Positions 1 through 10,161 of a stretch of DNA of 64,000 nucleotides are shown one piece after another. Source of the stretch: Acinetobacter sp. ANC 4805. GTDB taxonomy: Bacteria; Pseudomonadota; Gammaproteobacteria; Pseudomonadales; Moraxellaceae. The notes below the pieces were generated by a model. The model worked only from the letters and a program-made list of their open reading frames with translations, was not told the origin of the DNA and did no database searches. Numbering within the stretch: position 1 is the first letter of the stretch; each line of letters starts with the position of its first letter. Made by a program: the position numbers and the translations under genes. Where the stretch lies: positions 62,001 to 126,000 of the forward strand of contig NZ_JAKZGD010000005.1 of the NCBI RefSeq assembly GCF_022549495.1, given 5' to 3'.

Positions 1-594
1 AATCCCTTCTACATCAAAAGTTGGATCTGCTTCAGCATAACCGAGCTCTTGAGCTTCTTTAAGTACGTCATCAAATGCACGACCTTTTTCACGCATTTCA
101 GTCAGAATGAAGTTGCCTGTACCATTGATGATGCCTGCAAGCCATTGAATATGGTTCGCAGCCAGACCTTCACGGATTACTTTAATAATTGGAATACCAC
201 CAGCAACAGCTGCTTCATACGCAATTTGGACGGCATTATCTTCTGCTGCTTTGAAAAGCTCATTACCATGTTCAGCAAGTAAAGCTTTATTCGCGGTGAC
301 AACTTGCTTGCCATGCTTAATTGCTTCCATGATGATTTCATAGGCAGGATGAATACCGCCCATCACTTCGACTACGACATCAACATCAGGTTGACGTACG
401 ATCTCCATGAAATCATCACTTTGTTGAATGCCTTCGAGTTGTAAATCTGGACGTGGACGGCGTGTGCCTACGTGTGTAATTTGAATTTCGCGACCGGTAC
501 GGCGTTTAATTTCAGCAGCATTTTCTTGTAGTAATTTAAGGGCTCCACCACCAACAGTACCAAGACCGAGTATCGCCAGACGAACTGGTTTCAC
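1..594 (-). CDS. hom: Homoserine dehydrogenase, N-terminal part (cut by window edge)
   Basis: NAD(P)-dependent homoserine dehydrogenase, which reduces aspartate semialdehyde to homoserine in the threonine/methionine branch. The 198 residues visible begin VKPVRLAILGLGTVGGG, so the Rossmann GxGxxG sits at residues 10-15. ANKALLAEHG and GIINGTGNFILTEM, typical of the family, follow. I chose the GTG start at 594 because GGAG lies 7-8 nt upstream; an in-frame ATG at 606 would add four residues. The C-terminal catalytic and ACT parts lie outside the window. It follows xerD and dsbC on the same strand, an order I associate with Acinetobacter. The identification is firm; only the start is uncertain. 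Confidence 0.95.
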   Translation of the reverse strand, partial: MKPVRLAILGLGTVGGGALKLLQENAAEIKRRTGREIQITHVGTRRPRPDLQLEGIQQSDDFMEIVRQPDVDVVVEVMGGIHPAYEIIMEAIKHGKQVVTANKALLAEHGNELFKAAEDNAVQIAYEAAVAGGIPIIKVIREGLAANHIQWLAGIINGTGNFILTEMREKGRAFDDVLKEAQELGYAEADPTFDVEGI

Positions 595-721
595 GTCACA
601 CTCCATTTTATTCAATCATTTTAATGAAGCTTGATCATAGCTAAAAAAGTGCGCAGACACTAGGGCTAAGATCATCTTTAATCTGTCGCCCGAGTCGTTC
701 TGATAGAGTGTGGAGAATGAT

Positions 722-1537
722 TTATTTTTCTAAACGTTTAACGATTTCATCAGGGGTCATATAACCCCCTAAATAGACGCCTTCAACATTATAAATTGCA
801 GGTGTGCCATTCACACCCATATTTAAACCTAATTGATATTGGTCACGGACAGGATTTTTACATTCAGCCGATGCGACAGGTAGACCTTGTGCAGCTTGAT
901 CAAATGCAGCTTTACGATCTTCACTACACCAAATCGCTTGCATGGTTGGCATAAATTGTTCGCCACGAGGCCATGCGATATAACGGACTTCAATGCCTTT
1001 TGCATTAATTTCAGCAAGATGCTCATGCAGTTTATGGCAATAAGGACAGCTTGAATCGGTGAAGACGTAAATCACATGCTTGGCTTTACCACCTTGTGCT
1101 GGATAAACGATGAGGTCTTCAGTTTTGAGGGTAGCTAAACGCTTTTTATTTTCACCCGCTTGTAAGCTTTCACCCACATTATGTAATTGCTTTTCCCCAA
1201 GACGAATAACATCGCCCTGAATAATGTATTGACCATCACTGGTTGCATAAACTGAGCCCATTCCTTCTAGGCTCACCCAAAATAAATTAGGTACTTCAGT
1301 TTTTTTAATTGTAAGAATTTTGGTATTGATATTGGCTGTTTTAAAGTGCTTTTCTAAGGCGCTCACCAAACGTTGTTGTGTATCGTGATCATTTGAAGTT
1401 GATGCTTCACCTGTTGCAGAGGTACTTGTTGTAGGTGCATCTTGTTTTTGTGCTGAATTTTGTTTTGAGCAAGCACTGATGAATAATGTTGAGGCTAATG
1501 CACAAGCAACCACCAACTGAGACCGAGTAAACAACAT
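722..1537 (-). CDS. dsbC: DsbC/DsbG-type thiol:disulfide interchange lipoprotein
   Basis: Thioredoxin-fold disulfide isomerase of the periplasm. It has an N-terminal hydrophobic signal ending in a lipobox (FISAC), so it is probably membrane-anchored, followed by a Ser/Thr-rich linker. An N-terminal DsbC-like dimerisation region comes next, then the catalytic domain with CPYC about 165 residues in and a cis-Pro loop (NGTPAIYN) near the C-terminus. I chose the ATG at 1537 because AAGG precedes it at good spacing; the ATG at 1552 would add five residues and has no ribosome site. A lipoprotein form is unusual compared with soluble E. coli DsbC. It sits between xerD and hom, as xerC/xerD-dsbC pairs often do in gammaproteobacteria. 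Confidence 0.88.
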   Translation of the reverse strand: MLFTRSQLVVACALASTLFISACSKQNSAQKQDAPTTSTSATGEASTSNDHDTQQRLVSALEKHFKTANINTKILTIKKTEVPNLFWVSLEGMGSVYATSDGQYIIQGDVIRLGEKQLHNVGESLQAGENKKRLATLKTEDLIVYPAQGGKAKHVIYVFTDSSCPYCHKLHEHLAEINAKGIEVRYIAWPRGEQFMPTMQAIWCSEDRKAAFDQAAQGLPVASAECKNPVRDQYQLGLNMGVNGTPAIYNVEGVYLGGYMTPDEIVKRLEK

Positions 1538-1656
1538 AAACAACCTTTTCATATGTATTTATAAGCTTGCCCAAGCATACCAAAAAATTAAATTGACTTC
1601 GTTAAATCTTGCTGATGCTCTGTGAACGAAATGAAGCTGATAGATAAAAGGTGGTT

Positions 1657-2577
1657 TTATCCCCTTGGATGGTATTTGCTATGTAATTCTTGCATCCGAT
1701 GTTGGGCAACATGGGTGTAAATTTGAGTGGTTGATAAATCACTATGTCCAAGTAACATTTGCACAACACGTAAATCCGCGCCATGATTGAGTAGATGGGT
1801 TGCAAAAGCGTGGCGTAAGGTATGGGGCGATAACTCTGCAAGAATATTGGCTTGTAATGCATAGCGTTTGATCGCATACCAAAAATTCTGTCGACTCATA
1901 ATGCCGCCATGTTGTGTTAAAAATAAATAATCGGTACTACTTTTATAGAGTTGTGGACGTGATTCAGTTAAATATTTTTCAATCCAGTCGCAAGCATGTT
2001 GTCCAAGAGGGACAAGCCGTTCTTTATTGCCTTTACCTGTAATCCGTAAAAAACCTTGTTTTAGATTAATCAGTTCTAAACGTAAATTCAGTAATTCTGA
2101 TACACGTAAGCCACAGGCATATAATACTTCGAACATGGCACGATCGCGTAGACCTAGTGCAGTATTGATGTCAGGTGCATTGATCAAAGCCTCGACATCT
2201 TGTTCCGATAAGTCTTTAGGTAAGGCTCGTCCAATTTTAGGAGAACGGTGGGTTGCAACAGGATTATCTTCCCTGAGTTTCTGTTCTCTCAGAAACTTAT
2301 AAAATTGGCGTAAAGCCGATAAACAACGAGCAATTGAACGAGGGCTTTTACCTGACTTGGTGAGCGCAATCAAGACATCAGCAATATCATCACTCGACCA
2401 AAGTGGCAGTGATGATATTTTATGTAGGTCGCTACATTGAATTAAGTCAGACAAATAGGCGTTACGTGTGTGTGGACTCACGGTTTGCGCCACTAAATAA
2501 TCACGGAAACCGTGTAAAAAACTGAGATGTTCTGGAATTGTGACCGCAGTTGGAATACGAGGTTTTTTATTTAACAT
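1657..2577 (-). CDS. xerD: Tyrosine recombinase XerD
   Basis: Site-specific recombinase that resolves chromosome dimers at dif together with XerC and FtsK. The 306 residues match the usual length of about 300. An N-terminal SAM-like core-binding domain precedes the catalytic domain. Catalytic residues are visible: Arg in CGLRVSELL, His252-x-x-Arg255 in HTLRHAFATHLL, His278 in GHSDLSTTQIY, and the nucleophile Tyr287. XerD rather than XerC is inferred from its position upstream of dsbC and hom. It is transcribed away from the feo operon. Confidence 0.92.
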   Translation of the reverse strand: MLNKKPRIPTAVTIPEHLSFLHGFRDYLVAQTVSPHTRNAYLSDLIQCSDLHKISSLPLWSSDDIADVLIALTKSGKSPRSIARCLSALRQFYKFLREQKLREDNPVATHRSPKIGRALPKDLSEQDVEALINAPDINTALGLRDRAMFEVLYACGLRVSELLNLRLELINLKQGFLRITGKGNKERLVPLGQHACDWIEKYLTESRPQLYKSSTDYLFLTQHGGIMSRQNFWYAIKRYALQANILAELSPHTLRHAFATHLLNHGADLRVVQMLLGHSDLSTTQIYTHVAQHRMQELHSKYHPRG

Positions 2578-2667
2578 AATCAGAAAAGTCCTTCATTCAA
2601 CTGCACTGTAAAAGAAAAATGAATTGTTGTCGATCTGTCACAGAAGCGAATGCCACTGAGATTGCTT

Positions 2668-2697
2668 TTGGTAATTATTCTCATTTGCTTGTATACT
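2668..2697 (+). promoter_or_regulatory. feoAB promoter with Fur box
   Basis: A -10 TATACT (2692-2697) and a weak -35 TTGGTA (2668-2673) are 18 nt apart. The 19 bp at 2670-2688 match the classic Fur consensus GATAATGATAATCATTATC at 14 of 19 positions when read on the minus strand, and overlap the spacer. A Fur-Fe2+ dimer here would block RNA polymerase. This fits iron-repressed ferrous uptake; binding itself is inferred. Confidence 0.7.
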
Positions 2698-2725
2698 AGC
2701 GTAAAAGAGTAAAGGGTTAGAAGCG

Positions 2726-2986
2726 GTGCGATTGTCAGCATTAAAAGTCAAGCAAACGGCGATGATTACTAAAGTGAATCGCTTAGTAGATGATGCCGAA
2801 CAGCCAGATCTTGTGGCTATTCGTTTAGAGAGTTTAGGCTTTGTGCCTGGTACACAAGTACAGGTGATTACCAAAGGTATTTTTGGTGGCGACCCGATTC
2901 TAATCCAGATTGGTTTTACTCGTTTTGCATTGCGTAAAGCTGAGGCCGATAAAATTGAAATTCAACGTGAAGGAGCACCTGCATGA
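2726..2986 (+). CDS. feoA: Ferrous iron transport protein A
   Basis: Small cytosolic SH3-like protein (86 aa) that supports FeoB. The sequence carries the FeoA pattern of basic/hydrophobic strands with LGFVPGTQVQVI and the closing DPILIQIGFTRFALRKAEADKI. The start is GTG at 2726, with an alternative in-frame TTG at 2732. The stop overlaps the feoB start by 4 nt (ATGA), which implies translational coupling. It lies about 30 nt downstream of the Fur-box promoter. Confidence 0.92.
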   Translation: MRLSALKVKQTAMITKVNRLVDDAEQPDLVAIRLESLGFVPGTQVQVITKGIFGGDPILIQIGFTRFALRKAEADKIEIQREGAPA

Positions 2987-4836
2987 GTGATGCGTTACGT
3001 GTTGCCCTTGTGGGAAATCCAAACTGTGGTAAGACCTCTTTATTTAATCATCTGACAGGAACACGTCAGAAAGTTGCCAATTATGCAGGCGTTACGGTTG
3101 AGCGTAAGGTTGGGCATTTTCAACTCCCTTCTGGAAAAGCTGTACGTGTGCTGGATTTGCCAGGCACTTATAGTTTGCAGGCAACGAGTCCTGACGAAGA
3201 AATTACCCGTGATGTATGCCAAGGTAAGATTGCTGAGGAAGGGCAGCAAGATGCATTTTTATGTGTTGTTGATGCCACCAATTTAAAGCTTCATCTTGGC
3301 TTAGTCTTGGAAATCATTGAGCTAGGTCGTCCAATCCTTGTTGTATTGAATATGATGGACGAGGCGCGTCGTCGTGGTATTCAGATCAATACTCAAAAAT
3401 TATCAGAGCGATTAGGTGTTCCCGTTGTTGAAACGGTTGCAGTACGTAATTCGGGTATTGAAAATCTACTACATGCCTTGGATCAAGAAAAATATGCAGT
3501 ACCGCACACTGAGCTGAGTGGATTAACAGGTGAGCATCATCAGAAAATCCAAGTTATTTTTAAAGATGTCGTTAACTTTGTTGATCAGGAAGATAAGCGT
3601 ACTGACTTTCTCGACAAAATATTTTTGCATCCTGTTTTAGGTTTACTGAGCCTTGCGCTGATGATGTTTATTGTGTTCCAAGCCGTATTTGCTTGGGCTG
3701 CACCATTTATGGATGGGATAGAAAGCTTTTTTGGATGGTTAGGTACGACACTTGGTGCCCATATTTCACAACCTTTACTTCATAGTTTAGTTGTTGACGG
3801 GATTATTGCGGGTGCAGGTGGCGTTGTTGTGTTCTTGCCCCAAATTTTGATTCTGTTCTTCTTTATTTTAGTGTTGGAAGAGTCTGGATATTTACCACGT
3901 GCAGCTTTCTTGCTCGACAAATTAATGTTTAAAGCAGGCTTAAGTGGTCGTGCGTTTATTCCCTTACTTTCAAGCTTTGCGTGTGCAGTGCCAGGCATTA
4001 TGGCAACACGTAGTATTAGTGATCCGCGTGATCGTTTTACCACGATTATGGTTGCACCATTAATGACTTGTTCAGCACGATTACCCGTCTATGCTTTATT
4101 GATTGCTGCTTTCATTCCAAGTCAAATGGTATGGGGGATTTTTAATCTACAAGGCTTGGTACTCTTTGGTTTATATATGTCAGGGATCGTGAGTGCATTA
4201 TGTGTTTCGATTGTGATGAAATTTCTACAAAAAGATAAATCACAACATGCGCTATTACTTGAGTTACCAAGTTATCGTATTCCAGATTTAAAGAGCGTTG
4301 GGATTGGCTTGCTTGATCGTGCCAAAATCTTTTTAAAACGTGTGGGTGGGATTATTTTTGCCCTTTCGATTTTACTTTGGTTTTTATGTACGTTCCCACA
4401 AGCGCCAGAGGGTGCGACACAACCTGCAATTGATTATAGTTTTGCGGGGATGTTAGGTCACTTGATACAACCAATTTTTGCCCCAATTGGTTTCAACTGG
4501 CAGATTTGTATTGCATTGATTCCAGCAATGGCAGCACGTGAAGTAGTCGTTGCAGCATTAGGTACAGTCTATGCTTTATCTGGCGCTGATGATGATGCAG
4601 TAGCACAAGGCTTATCACATCTAATCAGTATGGATGGTACGGGTTGGTCGCTAGCAACGGGTTTATCTTTGTTGGTTTGGTTTATTTATGCGCCACATTG
4701 TTTGGCAACCTTAGCAACGGTACGCCGTGAGACGGGTTCATGGAAACATGTGGCAGTGATGACGACTTATTTATTTGGTTTAGCGTATTTAATGTCTTTC
4801 TTTACTTACCAGATTGCATCACGTATTTGGGGTTAA
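2983..4836 (+). CDS. feoB: Ferrous iron transporter FeoB
   Basis: Inner-membrane Fe(II) permease with a cytosolic G domain. G1 is GNPNCGKTS at residues 10-18, G3 is DLPGTYSL, and G4 is the NMMD in VLNMMDEARRRG. A helical spacer follows, then about eight membrane segments with the Gate motifs (ACAVPGIMATR, PAMAAREVVVAAL). At 617 aa it is shorter than the E. coli protein (about 770) and looks like a compact but complete version. It is coupled to feoA by an ATGA overlap. Confidence 0.96.
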   Translation: MSDALRVALVGNPNCGKTSLFNHLTGTRQKVANYAGVTVERKVGHFQLPSGKAVRVLDLPGTYSLQATSPDEEITRDVCQGKIAEEGQQDAFLCVVDATNLKLHLGLVLEIIELGRPILVVLNMMDEARRRGIQINTQKLSERLGVPVVETVAVRNSGIENLLHALDQEKYAVPHTELSGLTGEHHQKIQVIFKDVVNFVDQEDKRTDFLDKIFLHPVLGLLSLALMMFIVFQAVFAWAAPFMDGIESFFGWLGTTLGAHISQPLLHSLVVDGIIAGAGGVVVFLPQILILFFFILVLEESGYLPRAAFLLDKLMFKAGLSGRAFIPLLSSFACAVPGIMATRSISDPRDRFTTIMVAPLMTCSARLPVYALLIAAFIPSQMVWGIFNLQGLVLFGLYMSGIVSALCVSIVMKFLQKDKSQHALLLELPSYRIPDLKSVGIGLLDRAKIFLKRVGGIIFALSILLWFLCTFPQAPEGATQPAIDYSFAGMLGHLIQPIFAPIGFNWQICIALIPAMAAREVVVAALGTVYALSGADDDAVAQGLSHLISMDGTGWSLATGLSLLVWFIYAPHCLATLATVRRETGSWKHVAVMTTYLFGLAYLMSFFTYQIASRIWG

Positions 4837-4915
4837 GCAAGCAATCTCACCGTGAGTTGCCATAACGGCAGCTCATCCCTTTAAAAAAAGGGAGCTAATG
4901 ATTGGAGAGTGGTTT

Positions 4916-5170
4916 ATGTTTGAGTACTTGATTATCGCTGTATTGGTGCTGTGGAGCGCTCTTGTTGTCTTTAAAAAAGTGTTCCCTAAAACCGCAAGTT
5001 CGAGCTTTCTTGCCTTATCGAATCTCTGTCAGCGTTTGGGTTGGCACCGTTTGGCAACATGGTTAAAGCCTAAAATCGTGGTGGGTTGTGGCGGAGGTTG
5101 CGGCTGTGCTGTCGATGATAACAATGAACCCAAGAAACAGGAAACCATTCAAGCGGTCAAATGGCGTTAA
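4916..5170 (+). CDS. Small Cys-rich membrane protein associated with FeoB (FeoC position)
   Basis: An 84-aa protein with one N-terminal membrane helix (EYLIIAVLVLWSALVVF), a basic middle and a cluster reading VGCGGGCGCAVDD near the C-terminus. It occupies the place where feoC is found in enterobacteria and resembles FeoB-associated Cys-rich membrane proteins (DUF6587-like, from memory). I use the ATG at 4916, which has GGAG 8 nt upstream; the ATG at 4898 would add six residues but its GGGAG is too close. A role in FeoB function or iron sensing is inferred from position and cysteines. Confidence 0.75.
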   Translation: MFEYLIIAVLVLWSALVVFKKVFPKTASSSFLALSNLCQRLGWHRLATWLKPKIVVGCGGGCGCAVDDNNEPKKQETIQAVKWR

Positions 5171-5179
5171 AAGATAATG

Positions 5180-5212
5180 ATTGTTCATATTCTAGGGTAT
5201 GAACAATTTTTT
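5180..5212 (+). terminator. Rho-independent terminator of the feo operon
   Basis: Stem TTGTTCATA/TATGAACAA with a 7-nt loop, followed by TTTTTT, directly after the small Cys-rich gene. Confidence 0.85.
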
Positions 5213-5245
5213 AATGACCTAAGAATTAAAATAAAGAGTCATTGA

Positions 5246-5533
5246 ATGAATCAACTAGAAAATATAGAAACAAAAGTATTAAGCCTTAAACATAAGTTAA
5301 TTTTGTTTGGTTTCATCGTGTTGCTGAATATTTTTGCTATTCTGAATTGGTCGGAAACTCATCATTTAAAAGCAATTTTATCTTGCCTAGGTTCTAATCT
5401 CTGTTTTATGTATTTATGGTTAAGACCTGAGATTATTCATTTTCAGCTACGAAATGCCACAGCCAAGAAAATTGATGAGGTAATGTATGTTGCGGTCATC
5501 TTATGGGTATTTTCTTATTTTATTCCTGATTAA
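5246..5533 (+). CDS. Small membrane protein of unknown function
   Basis: 95 aa with three hydrophobic segments (about residues 17-35, 42-60 and 76-93) and short polar loops containing KK and R residues. It lies just after the feo terminator, so it has its own transcript or none. The ribosome site is weak (AAAGAG). I do not recognise a family. Coding is supported by the consistent membrane-protein composition and an ATG start, but it stands alone. Confidence 0.55.
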   Translation: MNQLENIETKVLSLKHKLILFGFIVLLNIFAILNWSETHHLKAILSCLGSNLCFMYLWLRPEIIHFQLRNATAKKIDEVMYVAVILWVFSYFIPD

Positions 5534-7193
<1,660 letters not shown>

Positions 7194-7203
7194 GAACAGA
7201 TTT

Positions 7204-8397
7204 ATGGCTGATTTAGCCCAAAATACGGTACAAAAGATTTCGCAATTATTGAGTCGGTTGCCCAAGCTTCCCGCGGAAATGACAGCACGTAATATTCTCA
7301 TTTTTTGCGTCATTTCTTTGCTGTGTTTCGGTTCGGTCATGGTGGCATCCGCATCGATGCCATATGCCGAATATATTCATGAGAACCCATTTTATTTCGT
7401 GGTTCGTCATGGGATCTCAATTTTGGTTGCGTCAGTGGTCGCAATCTTAACCTACCGAATTTCTTTGAATTTATGGTTCAAGAATGCTTTTCCTTTATGG
7501 CTAGTAACGATGGTCTTGTTGTTGGCTGTACTGGTTGTTGGCTCAGAAGTGAATGGTGCTCACCGTTGGATTAAGGTTGGTGGTTTTACATTGCAGCCAA
7601 CAGAGATTGCTAAAATTGTGATGGCAATTTTTACCGCAGATTATGTGGTTCGCCGTGCTAAAGAAGTTCGAACGCATTGGAAAGGTTTATTGCGTTTGAG
7701 TGGAGTAATGGCATTAACGGTTGGGTTTATTGTTGCAGAACCAGACTTAGGGGCAACAGTTGTAATTGTACTCATGATGGTTGGTGTGTTTTTCTTAGCA
7801 GGCGCACCCGCAACACAATTCCTAATTATGTTAGGAGCAATCCTTGCAGGGATTACAGCGCTTATTTTATTTGAGCCTTTCCGTTTCCAGCGATTAATTT
7901 CTTTTACAAACCCTTGGGCAGATCCATTAGGAGTCGGTTATCAGTTATCAAATGCTTTGATGGCATTTGGACGGGGGGAGTGGACTGGAACAGGCTTAGG
8001 TCATAGTGTACAAAAACTTTCCTATCTTCCTGAAGCACATACGGACTTTATGTTGGCTGTCCTTGGTGAGGAGTTTGGTTTTGTTGGTGTGACCTTAGTG
8101 ATGGTTTTATCTTTTACTATGCTGGCATGCTGTATTCGAATAGGACATCGTGCTTTGCAACATAATTACTTGCGTGCAGGTTATTTGGCATACGGTATCA
8201 GTATTATTTTTCTCATGCAGATTTTGGTAAATGCGGGGATGAATATGGGCTTGATGCCAACCAAAGGTTTGACTTTGCCATTTATTAGTTATGGAGGTAC
8301 ATCTTTAATGATGTGTGCTGCAATGATTAGTCTAATCTTGAAAATTGATGCATCAACGCAAGAACTAAATCCAGTTAAAGAAGAATCAAATTTCTAA
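7204..8397 (+). CDS. ftsW: SEDS peptidoglycan glycosyltransferase FtsW
   Basis: Septal lipid II polymerase of the SEDS family, working with FtsI at the divisome. 397 aa with about ten membrane helices. Family motifs include NGAHRWIKVGGFTLQPTEIAK, the catalytic-loop region with PEAHTDFMLAVLGEEFGF, and the C-terminal GLTLPFISYGGTSL. I chose the ATG at 7204, which has AGGAA 7 nt upstream; a frame-open extension to 7177 would overlap murD. Only about 10 nt separate it from murD, so the two are cotranscribed. Confidence 0.95.
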   Translation: MADLAQNTVQKISQLLSRLPKLPAEMTARNILIFCVISLLCFGSVMVASASMPYAEYIHENPFYFVVRHGISILVASVVAILTYRISLNLWFKNAFPLWLVTMVLLLAVLVVGSEVNGAHRWIKVGGFTLQPTEIAKIVMAIFTADYVVRRAKEVRTHWKGLLRLSGVMALTVGFIVAEPDLGATVVIVLMMVGVFFLAGAPATQFLIMLGAILAGITALILFEPFRFQRLISFTNPWADPLGVGYQLSNALMAFGRGEWTGTGLGHSVQKLSYLPEAHTDFMLAVLGEEFGFVGVTLVMVLSFTMLACCIRIGHRALQHNYLRAGYLAYGISIIFLMQILVNAGMNMGLMPTKGLTLPFISYGGTSLMMCAAMISLILKIDASTQELNPVKEESNF

Positions 8398-8410
8398 TCG
8401 TATCGAAAAT

Positions 8411-8440
8411 AAAAAGCTCTACTTTAAGTAGGGCTTTTTT
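8411..8440 (+). terminator. Terminator after ftsW
   Basis: AGCTCTAC/GTAGGGCT stem with a TTTAA loop and a run of six T. The A-rich left arm could also end transcripts from gluQ on the minus strand. Confidence 0.85.
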
Positions 8441-8445
8441 ATGGC

Positions 8446-9309
8446 TTATAAGAAAGTACCCGTGAGATGGATGCCTCTAGGAATTAAATTGATATCCCAT
8501 TGTTGAACAGCTTGTTGCAGCATGATACGTGGCTGGTCTAGTTCAACCAAAGGTTGCCCTAAAGCTAAAATGGCTTGCTGTAATAGGTTTGATGCTTTGC
8601 TGATATCTAGTGCTTGTGCCAGATTTTGTTTAGACAGTTTTTGCCCTTGATCATTCATTGCAAGCGGTAAATGCATATAGCTGAGACTAGGATAATTGAG
8701 TAAAGAACCCAACCAGATTTGTCGAGCGGTGTTATCTAATAGATCTGCACCACGTACCACATGAGTAATGCCTTGTAGATCGTCATCTACGACCACAGCC
8801 AATTGATAGCTCATAATGCCATCACGGCGCTTGAGCACAAAATCACCTAGATCATGTTTTAAGTTGGAACATTGCTGACCTTGTAAACGATCCTCAAAAC
8901 AAATCAATTGATCAGCGACTTTCAGGCGAATGGCTTGATCATTGAAGTCCAGATGTAAATCGCGGCAAGTACCAACATAGATATGATTTGAACCGAGCAT
9001 TTTACGGGTACATTGACAGGCATAGATCACATCTAAGTGTTTTAACTGCTCAAGGACTTGTGCATAAATATCTAAACGATCTTTTTGGCAAATAATTTCT
9101 GCATCGGGTTCAAACTGAAAGGCATCAATACAAGATCGGATATGGTTTTCACTATTGGGATAGATACGAGGAATATCGGTATCTTCAATTCGAACTAGCC
9201 ATTTGCCGTGGTTGGCTTTGGCATCACAGTAACTTGCGACTGCGGTGAGTAGGGAGCCAAAATGCAATGGGCCAGTTGGAGAGGGGGCAAATCGTCCGAT
9301 GTAGGGCAT
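8446..9309 (-). CDS. gluQ: Glutamyl-Q tRNA(Asp) synthetase
   Basis: Truncated GluRS paralogue that attaches glutamate to queuosine of tRNA-Asp. The short protein (287 aa) begins MPYIGRFAPSPTGPLHFGSL, with the HIGH-like HFGS at residues 16-19. It has Cys residues of a zinc site (YACQCTRKML and a later Cys), a KLSKQN class I lysine motif, and no anticodon-binding domain, which separates it from GltX. The start at 9309 is where the family begins, although the ribosome site is poor; upstream codons run into a dispersed repeat. It follows dksA, as in E. coli (dksA-gluQ). Confidence 0.93.
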   Translation of the reverse strand: MPYIGRFAPSPTGPLHFGSLLTAVASYCDAKANHGKWLVRIEDTDIPRIYPNSENHIRSCIDAFQFEPDAEIICQKDRLDIYAQVLEQLKHLDVIYACQCTRKMLGSNHIYVGTCRDLHLDFNDQAIRLKVADQLICFEDRLQGQQCSNLKHDLGDFVLKRRDGIMSYQLAVVVDDDLQGITHVVRGADLLDNTARQIWLGSLLNYPSLSYMHLPLAMNDQGQKLSKQNLAQALDISKASNLLQQAILALGQPLVELDQPRIMLQQAVQQWDINLIPRGIHLTGTFL

Positions 9310-9333
9310 AAAGATTTTATGGTTGTGTATTTT

Positions 9334-9437
9334 AATCTTTCTCCAGCCCCTCCTTATCAAGGAGGGGAATACCCGAATATCGTAAGTCTTTCAATTCGTA
9401 GTACTCCTCCCTTTTCAAAGGGAGGTTGGGAGGGATT
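9334..9437. repeat. Dispersed palindromic (REP-like) repeat between dksA and gluQ
   Basis: Two short palindromes, CCCCTCCTT/AAGGAGGGG (9347-9367) and CCTCCC/GGGAGG (9406-9425), followed by TTGGGAGGGATT. The same plan occurs at 14908-15025, 15788-15815 and 41190-41266 in this window, so this is a dispersed repeat family and not simply a terminator. Confidence 0.75.
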
Positions 9438-9438
9438 C

Positions 9439-9972
9439 TTAACCGTTATTTTGCTTTTCTTTGATTTCAGCCAAAGTTTTGCAATCGATACATAAAGTCG
9501 CTGTTGGACGTGCTTCTAAACGGCGCAAGCCAATTTCGATACCACATGTTTCACAGAAACCGTAATCTTCGTTTTGAATTGTTTCAAGTGATTGTTCGAT
9601 TTTGCGAATGAGTTTGCGTTCACGGTCACGTGTGCGTAATTCAATCGCAAACTCTTCCTCTTGCGTTGCTCGGTCGTTGACATCAGGAAGTGCGCTTGAT
9701 TCATCTTGCATTGTATTCAATGTACGATCAACCTCAGACATTAACTCAGCTTTCCATGCATTCAAAATTTGGCGGAAATGCTCAAGTTGTCCTTCAGACA
9801 TATATTCTTCATTTTTCTTTGGCTGATAAGGCGCAATTCCAAACAAGCTAGCAGTTGTACCACTTTCTGAAGCCTTTGGTTTAGTTTTACGTACGCGTTT
9901 CACAGCTGACTTTTGATCGTCGATCACTTCTGTGTGTTCGTCCAAGACTTGATTTTGGTTGTCATTCGCCAT
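9439..9972 (-). CDS. dksA: RNA polymerase-binding transcription factor DksA
   Basis: Secondary-channel regulator that acts with ppGpp at rRNA, tRNA and amino-acid promoters. 177 aa, somewhat longer than E. coli DksA (151) because of a charged, low-complexity N-terminus. A coiled-coil region with DxxDxA-like acidic tip residues (ALPDVNDRATQEEEFA) is followed by a four-cysteine zinc finger (CETC and, 17 residues later, CIDC). The ATG at 9972 has AGGA about 9 nt upstream; the ATG at 9981 is too close to it. It is directly upstream of gluQ. Confidence 0.95.
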   Translation of the reverse strand: MANDNQNQVLDEHTEVIDDQKSAVKRVRKTKPKASESGTTASLFGIAPYQPKKNEEYMSEGQLEHFRQILNAWKAELMSEVDRTLNTMQDESSALPDVNDRATQEEEFAIELRTRDRERKLIRKIEQSLETIQNEDYGFCETCGIEIGLRRLEARPTATLCIDCKTLAEIKEKQNNG

Positions 9973-10161
9973 ATAGGGCATTCCTCATCTTACACGTACT
10001 ATCTATACGCAAAAAATATGGTGATATGCAAGTGTTTTTATAGAAACCTAAGATGGTTTTTTCCATCAAGGGTCGACATCATATAGAGTTTTTGAGCAAG
10101 ATGGTAGTCATTCCTGTCCAGATTTTGTGAGAAATCAACAATGTGATTTGTAATCAAAAGT

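Noticed and set aside
4848..4890. Hairpin AGCTC/GGGAGCT before the Cys-rich feo gene
   Set aside because: Too short and without a T run; it is inside the operon and is not a terminator.
9334..9437. Repeated palindromes as a CRISPR array
   Set aside because: Copies are isolated, not regularly spaced, and have no spacers or cas genes nearby.
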